From positions 62,001 through 126,000 of the forward strand of contig JAJDCO010000130.1 of the NCBI GenBank assembly GCA_029260795.1: a stretch of DNA of 64,000 nt, in the 5' to 3' direction. The translations under genes and the position numbers were made by a program. This stretch comes from Planctomycetota bacterium. GTDB lineage: Bacteria > Planctomycetota > OFTM77. Under the pieces are notes generated by a model. The model was not told the origin of the DNA. It was given only the letters and a program-made list of their open reading frames with translations, and did not search any database. Positions 42,299-51,245 of this stretch are shown one piece after another. Numbering within the stretch: position 1 is the stretch's first letter; each line of letters opens with the position of its first letter.

Positions 42299-42585
42299 CT
42301 TAGTTGCAAGGTGATGGGCTCGTAGTTTTCGTCTTGATTGAAGTATTCGATCACGAGAGTGTCGCCGGGATAGAGGTTGCCGAGCGGAATCGAAACCGCG
42401 ACATGAGTCGCATCGCTCGTACCCGTAACCGCCAACATTCCGTTCACGAATATCTCGATCCCCTTGGACCCGTTCGGTCCAACGAAAGTCACATTCAGGT
42501 TCTCTGGGACTCCGGCCTCGGGGGGGTTCGGCTCAAACGTCAGGCTGTGATCCCTGCCGTTCGGAGTACCTTTCTGAGCGGCCAT
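42295..42585 (-). CDS. Small beta-sandwich-like protein
   Basis: 96 residues, no signal peptide. Sequence is that of a single Ig-like or CARDB-like sandwich: HSLTFEPNPPEAGVPENLNV, IEIFVNGMLAVTG, HVAVSIPLGNLYPGDTLVIE. It starts directly after the TAG of the HEAT gene (TAGATG), and its stop overlaps the Tat gene start. Cytoplasmic location would be unusual for such a fold. Unrecognised family. Confidence 0.75.
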   Translation of the reverse strand: MAAQKGTPNGRDHSLTFEPNPPEAGVPENLNVTFVGPNGSKGIEIFVNGMLAVTGTSDATHVAVSIPLGNLYPGDTLVIEYFNQDENYEPITLQLR

Positions 42586-43674
42586 CTATCGCATCTCCCT
42601 AAAACGATCGTCGGCGGTTCCATTCTCACTCGACGTGTCGTCGAAAGCCCGGCTCATCACTGGGGACTCCCGTACTGCCTTGGTCGGCGCGTTTTGCCGG
42701 TAGCGCTTCTGAACCGTCTGAACGGCTTTCCGCACACTTGGATGCGGGTGATCGGCAATTGACGTGAGAAGCGATTCGTGGTGCGGATTCAAGTACATGC
42801 CGATGCCGTAGACCAAATCCCGCAATGCTTCGGGGTGGGTCTCGGAGGTGAGACGGGCCAGCAGATGAGGCAGTGCGTCTTCGTCTTTCAGGGAGCCCAG
42901 AGCAATGGCCGTCTCTTGTCGAATGACGGGGTGCCAGTGCCAGAGCAATGGGACGAGGACTGAAGCGCGCTCAGGGCTTGCCGGAGCGCAGGACTTGAAG
43001 AAGATCACGGCTTGCCGGAGCGCGGCGGGCTCGATGTCGCGCGACCGGATGAGCCTTTCGAAGAAGGCGGAAGCCACGTCGATGTCGAGCAGGCGTCTCG
43101 ACACCAGGCGGCCCAGTGTTTGGAGAGCCTCTTTCCGCTCGGACCTCGGTCGCTGCAGGAAGGCTTCATGCAGACCATCCAATCCGGCCAGGCTCCCGGG
43201 CGACACATTCCACAGGCTCGCCAGAGTCGTCAGGTCGCCTTGGCGCCGAACGCTCCAGTACTCCTGCTTGGAGATCGCCTTCGACGCGAAGGTCTCTTCG
43301 CTCGGGCCGAGACCGCGAGTAGCCACGACCAACAGCGCCATCGCCAGGATTACCGCCGCCCACCGCTCCCAGGCGACTCGCGAGGTCGACGAGGTGGACG
43401 ACCATCCGAGGAAGCGCAAACGCGAGGCGCTCGGCTCGACCGACTCGACACGGCGTGGCCGCGTCGCAGAATCGAGCTCCGATATCGGGACTCTCTCACC
43501 CAGATAGAAGACCGCGGGCTCGTCCGGACCCAGTGAATGGATCGTTCCTCGAAGGAACAGACCCGCTCGACCCGGGCTCTGGAACGTGTAAACGATCCCG
43601 TCCTTGAACTGCACGTCGTCCAAATCGAGACAACTCCCCGTTGGGACCTCGATTCGACATTGCAGTTTTTCCAT
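42586..43674 (-). CDS. Membrane protein with HEAT-like repeats
   Basis: 362 residues from ATG 43674 (AGGA site 8 bases upstream; the frame before it is poor). The N-terminal ~70 residues form a small beta domain (LQCRIEVPTGSCLDLDDVQF, LFLRGTIHSLGPDEPAVFYL) that may bind a partner or ligand, then one membrane helix (about 104-122, WAAVILAMALLVVATRGLG). The rest is helical with HEAT-type units: WHPVIRQETAIALGSLKDEDALPHLLARL, HPEALRDLVYGIG, HPHPSVRKAVQTVQ. First gene of the compact four-gene operon. Confidence 0.84.
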   Translation of the reverse strand: MEKLQCRIEVPTGSCLDLDDVQFKDGIVYTFQSPGRAGLFLRGTIHSLGPDEPAVFYLGERVPISELDSATRPRRVESVEPSASRLRFLGWSSTSSTSRVAWERWAAVILAMALLVVATRGLGPSEETFASKAISKQEYWSVRRQGDLTTLASLWNVSPGSLAGLDGLHEAFLQRPRSERKEALQTLGRLVSRRLLDIDVASAFFERLIRSRDIEPAALRQAVIFFKSCAPASPERASVLVPLLWHWHPVIRQETAIALGSLKDEDALPHLLARLTSETHPEALRDLVYGIGMYLNPHHESLLTSIADHPHPSVRKAVQTVQKRYRQNAPTKAVRESPVMSRAFDDTSSENGTADDRFREMR

Positions 43675-44200
43675 GGGAGCGATCCTGACGTCGGCGCCTC
43701 TCTCGCTCGGGCCAACGGCCCGGCTTCTTCCACGCCCCAATCAGAGTCGAATCCCTGGAAGTCGTCAAGGCAAAAGAGGATCCGTCAGAATCGACTCCCG
43801 CTCCTGCGCGATGGGGCCTCACACACCATCCCACTCGACCAAGGGGAAAACCTGACCCTCTGCCACGACCCGACACGGAATCCACGCCCCGATTCACACG
43901 CCGGCTCTCGACGACCCCCGTGACCTTCGCAGAGGCGTCGATCGTGACTCCATTGAGCACCGGATCACTGCGCCCGCGTCCTGCGAACGCTCACACTCCT
44001 TCTTCCGATTCGCTTCGGACGTTCCCCCTTTCGGCCCCGCTTCCTATAATCTCGCCACCTGCAGGCGACCGGCCCGGGGGTGGTGGTCCGGTCGCGTGCG
44101 TCGAGCTCGCCTGCGCACGCGATGATCGGTTCCACTCCGGGACGGCTTCGAAAGCCTTCGTTTCCTCCTCTCCGTTCCCAAGGAGGCATCGCGATCCAAC
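43675..44200. other. Divergent intergenic region before tex
   Basis: About 525 bases between the HEAT-protein operon and tex. It holds a TATAAT at 44045 (listed separately) and an AAGGAGG ribosome site at 44179. No protein-coding frame with support. Confidence 0.5.
44022..44050 (+). promoter_or_regulatory. Possible promoter of tex
   Basis: Perfect TATAAT at 44045-44050 with TTCCCC at 44022-44027, 17 bases apart. The -35 box is poor; the -10 box is exact. The leader would be about 145 bases. Confidence 0.4.
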
Positions 44201-46408
44201 ATGAGTGCTGACCACTTGACCTTTCTCTCCGAAGTCGCAACCGACCTTCAGCTCTCCCAGCCGTCCGTGCAGGGAGTCCTCTCATTGCTTGCGGAAGGCG
44301 CGACCGTCCCCTTCATCGCTCGCTACCGGAAAGAGCGCACCGGCGGACTGGACGAGGTGCAGATCCGTAACATCCGGGACCATCATTCCGAGCTTCAGGC
44401 GATCGCAGATCGACGGGCCACGATCCTCAAGTCGCTTCGAGAGAACGGCCATCTGACGGATGCGTTGGAAAAGAGGATCGGCGCCTGCACCGATCGCACC
44501 CAGCTCGAGGACCTTTACCTCCCCTTCAAGCCGAAGCGACAGACCCGGGCGAGCAAGGCACGCGACAAGGGTCTCGGCCCACTCGCCGAGAAGCTCCTCG
44601 CTCAGGACTTTGGGCGTACCCAACCCGAGGAGCTGACGGCACCCTTCCTCGATTCCGAGAAGGAGGTCGCGACCGCCGCCGACGCCCTGAAGGGAGCGAG
44701 CGACATTCTCGCCGAACAGTTCGCCGAGGACGCCTCCATCCGCGAGCTCGCCCGGCAGCACTGCCAGAAGCGCGGAGTGCTGGTGTCGAAGGCGATCGAC
44801 GCCGAGTCCGCGGATGCGGCGAAGTTCCGCGACTACTTCGACTTCTCCGAGCCGCTCGAGACCTTGCCCTCCCATCGGATCCTCGCGTTGCGTCGAGGCG
44901 AGAAAGAGGGCCATCTCCGGTTGACCATCGACCTCGACGCCGGCGAAGTGCTCGGTGTCATGCGGCGCCGATTCATCACGGCCATGCCCGCTTCGCCAGC
45001 GTACGAGTTTCTCTCGACGGCGATCGAGGATGCCTACAAGCGCTTGCTCGCGCCCTCGGTCGAGACCGATGCCCGCCTGGTCCTCAAGCAACGCGCCGAC
45101 CAGGACGCGATCACCGTCTTTGCCCACAACCTGCGCAATCGCCTTCTCGATTCACCGCTCGGCACGCGACCCGTCCTCGCAGTCGACCCCGGCTTCCGCA
45201 CCGGCTGCAAGCTGGCCGTCATCGACCCCACCGGTCGCTTCCTCGCCAACGACGTCATCTACCCCCACACCGGCGCCGGAGGAGCAGCCCAGGCCGCCGA
45301 GAAGACTCGTCAAATCATCGAGCGTCACGAGATCGAGTACGTCGCTCTCGGGAACGGAACCGCTTCTCGCGAGAGCGAGACGTTCCTCAAGAGCTCTCTC
45401 GGCGAGCTGTCTCGCCGCATCACGATCGTGGTCGTCAACGAAGCCGGCGCCAGTATCTACTCGGCCTCCGAGGTCGGCGGTGAAGAGTTTCCCGACTTGG
45501 ATGCGACAGTGCGTGGCGCCATCTCCATCGGTCGCCGACTGCAAGATCCGCTGGCAGAGCTCGTGAAGATCGATCCCAAGAACATGGGCGTCGGTCAGTA
45601 TCAGCACGACGTGAATCAGACCGCCCTCAAGAGAAGCCTCGCCGAGACGGTCGAATCGTGCGTGAACTTCGTGGGCGTCGACCTGAACACCGCGTCGCGT
45701 CACCTACTCGCCTACGTCTCAGGCATCGGCGAGTCGTTGGCGAGGTCGATCGTCTCTCACCGCGACGAGAAGGGGGCTTTTCGATCTCGCCGTGAGCTCC
45801 TGAAGATCCGCGGCTTCGGAGCCAAAGCCTTTCAGCAAGCGGCCGGCTTCCTTCGCATCCGCGAAGCCGAGAGTGCCCTCGACAACACGGGGGTTCATCC
45901 CGAGTCCTATGCCGTCGTCGAAGCGATGTGCAAGCGCGCCGGTCTGAAGATCGAAGAGCTCATTCGAAACGAGTCGACTCTCCAATCGATCCAACTCGAA
46001 GACTTCGTCACGGACGAGGTCGGACTCCCGACGCTTCAGGATATCGTGCACGAGCTCGAGAAGCCGGGCCGCGACCCGCGCACCGCCTTCCAGACGGTTG
46101 AGTTTCGCGAGGACGTCCACGAGATCTCCGATCTGGAAGAGAGTATGGTGCTGGAGGGCAAGGTCACGAACGTTACCCAGTTCGGAGCGTTCGTCGACAT
46201 CGGAGTCCACCGTGACGGCCTCGTCCACGTTTCCGAGCTCGCGAACCGATTCGTCTCGGATCCCGCCGAGGTCGTCCAAGCCGGCCAGATCGTGCGCGTG
46301 AAGATCATTCAGATCGACCGTGAGCGCAACCGGATTGGATTGAGCATGAAAGCGATCGAGCGAGAGACGGCCGCCGGGTCGGAAGCGATGACACGTGGAC
46401 GACGGTAG
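44201..46408 (+). CDS. tex: Tex family transcription accessory protein
   Basis: 735 residues. All Tex parts are visible in order: helical N-domain (LSLLAEGATVPFIARYRKERTGGLDEVQ), YqgF/RNase-H-like domain (VLAVDPGFRTGCKLAVID, about 325-345), helix-hairpin-helix segment (SGIGESLARSIV, RELLKIRGFGAKAFQQAAGFLR) and a C-terminal S1 domain (about 648-720: LEGKVTNVTQFGAFVDIGV). Tex binds nucleic acid and affects transcription and stress survival; the precise action is debated. An ATG with AAGGAGG upstream starts it. Confidence 0.95.
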   Translation: MSADHLTFLSEVATDLQLSQPSVQGVLSLLAEGATVPFIARYRKERTGGLDEVQIRNIRDHHSELQAIADRRATILKSLRENGHLTDALEKRIGACTDRTQLEDLYLPFKPKRQTRASKARDKGLGPLAEKLLAQDFGRTQPEELTAPFLDSEKEVATAADALKGASDILAEQFAEDASIRELARQHCQKRGVLVSKAIDAESADAAKFRDYFDFSEPLETLPSHRILALRRGEKEGHLRLTIDLDAGEVLGVMRRRFITAMPASPAYEFLSTAIEDAYKRLLAPSVETDARLVLKQRADQDAITVFAHNLRNRLLDSPLGTRPVLAVDPGFRTGCKLAVIDPTGRFLANDVIYPHTGAGGAAQAAEKTRQIIERHEIEYVALGNGTASRESETFLKSSLGELSRRITIVVVNEAGASIYSASEVGGEEFPDLDATVRGAISIGRRLQDPLAELVKIDPKNMGVGQYQHDVNQTALKRSLAETVESCVNFVGVDLNTASRHLLAYVSGIGESLARSIVSHRDEKGAFRSRRELLKIRGFGAKAFQQAAGFLRIREAESALDNTGVHPESYAVVEAMCKRAGLKIEELIRNESTLQSIQLEDFVTDEVGLPTLQDIVHELEKPGRDPRTAFQTVEFREDVHEISDLEESMVLEGKVTNVTQFGAFVDIGVHRDGLVHVSELANRFVSDPAEVVQAGQIVRVKIIQIDRERNRIGLSMKAIERETAAGSEAMTRGRR

Positions 46409-47339
46409 ACGGCTCGGCTTCTTGGTCGCTCGACGGACTGCTGTCGTACTGATACTCGGCGGCAGCCTCTCGCTCTCGGCTTGTCGCGTCGGCGAGCTCA
46501 GCGATGCTCGAGAGGCCTACCGCTCCGGCGACCGAGCTGGAGCCGAGAAGCTCTATCTTTCCCTTCTGGAAGACGCGCCGTCTTCTCCACTGATCCGCAT
46601 CGAGCTGGCGCACCTCTATGCCGAGGCGGGCGCGCTCGATCGAGCCTTCAGAATGCTGTCGCGGATCGGTCCGGTTCGCGAGCCGAGCTGGATCGACGCT
46701 CTCGCCGCCACTCTCGGTCGCCTCGGTGGGGCCTACCTCGAACAAGGAAAGAACGAGACGGCGGCGCGCTGCTTTGCGCGCGCCATCGCACTGTGGCCGG
46801 GCAGTGCCGACCTCTTCGACGCCCTGGGTCGGGCCGAGTTCCGGCGGGGGCATCATCGACAAGCGATCGGTCCCTTCCTCACCTCGATCGCGCTCGCACC
46901 CGAGAACGACGGTGCCTACTTCTATCTCGGCCTCATCGATCAGATCTCACCGACCCTCGACGATACCCTCGCGTCGCATCACGAGGCCCTCGAGGAGCGC
47001 CCCACGGACGCGGCCCTGAGCTACCGCGTCGGTGTGCTGCACGAGGTCCGCTGGCGGTGGCGACATGAGCCTGCCGATCGGCGAGCTGCGCTGGATGCAT
47101 TCGAGCATGTCAGTGCTGAGCGGCCCGACTTTGCCAACCCGTGGTTTCACCGATATGCGCTCCTCGGTGCCGTCGACGACCCGGCAGCACCCACCTTCTT
47201 CGAGCGCTACCGAGCGCTGCGCAAGCTTCAGGGCCTCCGAGCGCCCAGCGCGAACCTGGCAGACATCCTCCTCCTGCCCATGCGGGTCGGCAACTCCGAG
47301 GGCGGGCTCGAGCAGATTCCGCCGACGGATCAGTCGTAG
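46395..47339 (+). CDS. TPR lipoprotein
   Basis: 314 residues from GTG 46395, overlapping the tex stop by 14 bases. The signal ends LSLSAC (Cys30). The mature protein is helical with TPR units (AREAYRSGDRAGAEKLYLSLL, RIELAHLYAEAGALDRAFRML, GGAYLEQGKNETAARCFARAI, GRAEFRRGHHRQAIGPFLTSI). A periplasmic or outer-membrane scaffold role is likely. Its 3' end overlaps that of the convergent gene at 47330 by 10 bases. Confidence 0.87.
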   Translation: MDDGRRLGFLVARRTAVVLILGGSLSLSACRVGELSDAREAYRSGDRAGAEKLYLSLLEDAPSSPLIRIELAHLYAEAGALDRAFRMLSRIGPVREPSWIDALAATLGRLGGAYLEQGKNETAARCFARAIALWPGSADLFDALGRAEFRRGHHRQAIGPFLTSIALAPENDGAYFYLGLIDQISPTLDDTLASHHEALEERPTDAALSYRVGVLHEVRWRWRHEPADRRAALDAFEHVSAERPDFANPWFHRYALLGAVDDPAAPTFFERYRALRKLQGLRAPSANLADILLLPMRVGNSEGGLEQIPPTDQS

Positions 47340-49747
47340 CGCATCCGTGCAGTGACGCCATCGAGCTCTCGATGAGCGACGAGCCGGACCCAGCGTGCCT
47401 GATAGCCTTCGGGGAACTGGTGCGTGATCGGCGTTCCCGACTTGAGCTCGAATGACGCGTAGGGCACCCAGCGTCCGCGACCGGTGACGTCGGCCTCGAC
47501 CGTCACTCGCCCTCCCCGCTCGCCGGCAAGGCTCAGCTCGAGGCGCTTCCGATCGTATCCGTACATGAGGAGCGCTTCGCTCGGGACCGCCGGATCCACG
47601 CGATCCGACCGCCACAGCGTTGCGCTGCCCCGTGGCTTGCCCAGCTTCCAAAGATCGTCGACGTTGCCGAGCCACACCGCTGCCTGTCCATCCTCGGTCC
47701 GCACCACGTGGCCATCGGCTTCAGCATCCGCCCGGACACCCACCAGGACCAGGAGCCCCCGCCACGAGCAGAAATCGGTGATTCGCTTGCCATGGGTCGC
47801 GACCGGACGGAGCCCCCACAATCCGCCTGAGTTTTCGCGCGGCTTCTCGTAGAACGTCCCGCCGATGTGCAGTAACGAGCGCTCGGTCACCACTTCCCGT
47901 TCGCGACGCTCGGGAAGCACCGCCTCCACGAGGTCGAGAACGGGGAGCAAGAACCTCGATCCGCCCGCGCTCAAGTGAGCTCCGTCCTCGTCCAGGAGGA
48001 GGTCGGATTCCTTGACAGCGGCGCGGGCCGCGAGCCATTCGCCAGCTTCCGGATCGTCGGGAAGGCTCATCGAGAGACCTGCGTCGAGCTCGAAGTAGGA
48101 GGGAATCCCGGTCCTTTGCAAGGGATCAACGCATTGGATCAAGCCGTGAAGCGTCCCCAGGCTTCCCCCCCTCGGTCGCACGATGCCGCCGAGCCACGGT
48201 TGGTCATCGGTGCGCTCGGCCAATCCTGAGAACAAGGCCGCGGATCGAGCCGGACGAGTGTCCTCCGTGGTCAGCATGAACACGGCCTGCACGTCCGCGG
48301 CCGAACGGTCGACGCGCAAGCGCACCCACTCCCCACTTTCGGTCGGCTCGAACGTGAGCCAGCGATAGGCGCCCGGTGGAACGGTGATCCGATGCCGCGC
48401 TTCGTACACACCCTGACCGGAGGCGTCGACCTCGACCGTGAAAGTCACCGGCTCTGGCCCACGTTGAGTTAGGTGAAGCACGCGATTTGAGTAGCCCGCG
48501 AAGAGAAACGGATCGCTGCTCTGCTCCGCTTCGACGTCATCTCCCAACCAAGGCCCGCCCCAGCCCAAAGCGGGACCGAGATCCTCGGAGAGGTGATCGG
48601 CCGACGAGAACCAGAGGTTCGATTGGGCCTGGCCGACCAACGCATTATCGAAGAGGGAAGCGTCGTTGCAGGCGAAGACGAGTCGATCTCCCCAGGCGCA
48701 GAAATCGACGAACATCTTGAGGTGATTGGCGATCGGCCGCAGACCCGCTGTCGCGCCGCGCCGAAAGCCCCCCGGAAGATCGAAGAGCGTCCCGCGAGTG
48801 TCGGCGAGGAACCGGCTCCGACCGATCTCACGGATACGGGGCCACTCCGTATGCCAGCCGTGGCGCCCATCGTAGGTGAAGCTCGCCTTCGGTAATCGAA
48901 ACGTGCTCCACTCACCGTCGTCCAGCAAGCGAAGCAAGCCGGACCGACGATCCCAACCAAGGGCCCAGGCCGGCTCGTCCTCGGAGGTCGCGCCCCCCAG
49001 TCCGCCGGGACCGGTGACCTCGGTATGCGGTCTCCGAGACCAAACGACCCAACGCCGACCGTCCCAGGTTGCCAACGCTCCGGCGTCTTCGTCCGAAGCG
49101 GGCTCACCACGATGATCGTGGTCGCCGACGATGACCGTGCCTCCCGACGGGTCCGACTCCCCATTGTTGGTCACGATCAGCCGACCCTGGGTCGTCGTCG
49201 CCCCCTTGCCGTGCCAGCCCGGAACGGGCTTCTTGAAGAGCCGCTTCACATCGAGGCTCTTCAGATCGACTTCGTAGACCGCTCCTTCCATCTCGACGAA
49301 GTACACCAGTCGTTCGGGCTTCTCGAGGTGCCGCGCCGTCGCGGTGAGACGGCCGACGAGTTGATCGATTTCGATCACGCGCACGTGACCCGCCGCGTCG
49401 ATGACATACGGTCCGATCACGAGCTGCTGGGTCTCGCGATGGATCAGTCGGTTGGCATGTGTGCCTCCGACGCTCTCATCGAGTCGATGGAGGCGGAGCT
49501 CGCCATCGATGCGGTAGAGACCATCCGTGCTGCCGTTCGGAAAGTGAGGCGGGTAGGTCAGGCACCAAAGGGAACCCGCCCAGGGAACGATCGCCCCCAC
49601 GCCACACTCGCGATGCTGGTTGAACATCGCCAGATGCGGATAGATCCCGGATACGAAGCGGGACTCGGGCGGTGTGCTCGCGACCTCCTGGTCCTGAAGC
49701 GGGATGACCACGGACACGAGCAGCAGTGAAATCACGATTCCGGTCAC
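47330..49747 (-). CDS. Large exported protein with internally duplicated domain
   Basis: 805 residues from GTG 49747 (AGGAG site 7 bases upstream). A short signal (MTGIVISLLLVSVVIPLQ) begins it. A propeller-like beta region (30-330) carries repeated strands (LYRIDGELRLHRL, LVYFVEMEGAVYEVDL). Two related blocks follow: GLRPIANHLKMFVDFCAW with a matching GLRPVATHGKRITDFCSW, each followed by NLWFSS or AVWLGN, then a beta module (FTVEVDASGQGVYE / VTVEADVTGRGRWV). The family is not recognised. Location is periplasm or surface. Confidence 0.82.
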   Translation of the reverse strand: MTGIVISLLLVSVVIPLQDQEVASTPPESRFVSGIYPHLAMFNQHRECGVGAIVPWAGSLWCLTYPPHFPNGSTDGLYRIDGELRLHRLDESVGGTHANRLIHRETQQLVIGPYVIDAAGHVRVIEIDQLVGRLTATARHLEKPERLVYFVEMEGAVYEVDLKSLDVKRLFKKPVPGWHGKGATTTQGRLIVTNNGESDPSGGTVIVGDHDHRGEPASDEDAGALATWDGRRWVVWSRRPHTEVTGPGGLGGATSEDEPAWALGWDRRSGLLRLLDDGEWSTFRLPKASFTYDGRHGWHTEWPRIREIGRSRFLADTRGTLFDLPGGFRRGATAGLRPIANHLKMFVDFCAWGDRLVFACNDASLFDNALVGQAQSNLWFSSADHLSEDLGPALGWGGPWLGDDVEAEQSSDPFLFAGYSNRVLHLTQRGPEPVTFTVEVDASGQGVYEARHRITVPPGAYRWLTFEPTESGEWVRLRVDRSAADVQAVFMLTTEDTRPARSAALFSGLAERTDDQPWLGGIVRPRGGSLGTLHGLIQCVDPLQRTGIPSYFELDAGLSMSLPDDPEAGEWLAARAAVKESDLLLDEDGAHLSAGGSRFLLPVLDLVEAVLPERREREVVTERSLLHIGGTFYEKPRENSGGLWGLRPVATHGKRITDFCSWRGLLVLVGVRADAEADGHVVRTEDGQAAVWLGNVDDLWKLGKPRGSATLWRSDRVDPAVPSEALLMYGYDRKRLELSLAGERGGRVTVEADVTGRGRWVPYASFELKSGTPITHQFPEGYQARWVRLVAHRELDGVTARMRYD

Positions 49748-49840
49748 GGATGATCTCCTGGATACGGAACTCGTCGGCGAGCGCGCATCCTAACCAGCAT
49801 TCCATGCGTCGACGAATCGAGACCCCGGCCGGTGCAGCGG

Positions 49841-50896
49841 CTAGCGGCGATCGTCGTCGGAGTTCAAGCTCGGCTCCCGTGGAAGCAGAAGGTCCTTCAG
49901 CTCGGGCGCAAACTCCTCGGCCAAGAACCGGCGCCAGGCGGTCTCGTCGTCCGGCACCTTCCTCTTGCCAGTGATCCAGGCAAGTCGCTTGAAGGTCGCC
50001 CTTCGATTGTCCTCGTATCGCGAGGAGAGGCCGCGAACGATCTTCGGAAGCCTCGCCTTGATCTGCAGCTCGCCGGACGTGCCCAATCGGAGGAGATCAT
50101 CGAGGACGCGGTCGATGATCTTCTGAGCCCCTTCGCGGACTTCGGGCTCGACGTCTTCCGACGCCTCGAAGAGACAGGGCAGGGCCGGGGCGCCAATCGA
50201 CACCAAGACCGTCTCGAGCATCTGTCGGTACTCGGTGCTCTCGAGCAGGCCCGCCCTCCGCAGCTGCTGGGCGAGCTGCGAGCGAAGCTGCTCCATGTTG
50301 TCGCTCTGCAAGCCGGAGCGAACATGCTGAATCTTGCTCTTGATGCGCTCCGCCTCTTGCGCGGCTTCGACCTTGGCCAGCTCGTCTTCGAGCTCCTGGA
50401 TCTGAAGTCGACAGTCGGCCACGTACTCCCGGAGGTGCCGGCGAACATACGAATCGATCTTCGCATCTTCCTCCCGGCGCCCCGGGAAGCGCACCTCCAA
50501 CACCCACTCCCCGAGAACACTGGGTACGACGCGCTCGCCTTGCTCGATGAGCAGACGGATCACCGCTCCCCGAATCGAGGTCATCTGCTGCCCGGTCAGA
50601 TCCGGAAACTCTCGCTTGATGACGTTCTGCCCATGCAAGAACTTCAAGGTCTCGAAGAGGCGAGCCAGTCCTTGACGATAGGTCTTGGGCAGAAACGCGG
50701 CGGTGCAGTCGCCCTCGCCCTGCGCGTCCTTCCGTTGTCCACTCACGGGACCCGGTCGGCCGCTGACGGTATTCCACCAGGTTTGCAACTCTTGGCGAGT
50801 CCGAAACGGAGTGTGATATCCGTCGAGGCGAGCGAGGCCCGGGGCAGCCCCCAAGCTGAGGGCCAGGAGCAGCCCGATCGACACGGATGATCGCAT
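49841..50896 (-). CDS. Exported helical-repeat protein
   Basis: 351 residues from ATG 50896 (AAGGGA site). Signal peptide MRSSVSIGLLLALSLG ... GLARL. The rest is helical with charged coils (LQIQELEDELAKVEAAQEAERI, about 195-220) and a C-terminal HEAT-like part (RLPKIVRGLSSRYEDNRRATFKRLAWITGKR). A segment LTGQQMTSIRGAVIRLLIEQGERVVPSVLGEWVLEV is also helix-rich. No family recognised. Confidence 0.78.
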   Translation of the reverse strand: MRSSVSIGLLLALSLGAAPGLARLDGYHTPFRTRQELQTWWNTVSGRPGPVSGQRKDAQGEGDCTAAFLPKTYRQGLARLFETLKFLHGQNVIKREFPDLTGQQMTSIRGAVIRLLIEQGERVVPSVLGEWVLEVRFPGRREEDAKIDSYVRRHLREYVADCRLQIQELEDELAKVEAAQEAERIKSKIQHVRSGLQSDNMEQLRSQLAQQLRRAGLLESTEYRQMLETVLVSIGAPALPCLFEASEDVEPEVREGAQKIIDRVLDDLLRLGTSGELQIKARLPKIVRGLSSRYEDNRRATFKRLAWITGKRKVPDDETAWRRFLAEEFAPELKDLLLPREPSLNSDDDRR

Positions 50897-51245
50897 CGCG
50901 ATTCCCTTTCTCTGCCACCTGCCTGATGCCTCCGGCCGCCCCATCACCGGCGACCCCTCCATGTTCTCCGGAATCTCCTTCGGTTCCAGACCGGACTCGA
51001 CGCGGGCTCGTTAATCGCGTCTTAGCGTTCGTCCGGTACGCCGCTCCTCGGGCCGATTCGCGAGTCAGCGGATTGGCCTGCTCCGAGGGAGCCCTATCAC
51101 TCGCCCCCCTCAGCAACCCCTTGTCCTTAATCAGCAACGGTTTCGACTGATCCGACCTCTGCGCCCCGGCTCTCAAGACGATCCGGGCCGAGGATCGAAG
51201 TAAGCGGGAGCTAGACCCACAAGAACGACACGAGCGGTGAGGCTC
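50897..51245. other. Divergent intergenic region, nothing distinct
   Basis: About 350 bases between two divergent exported-protein genes. No promoter pair, hairpin or small frame with support was seen. Confidence 0.5.
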
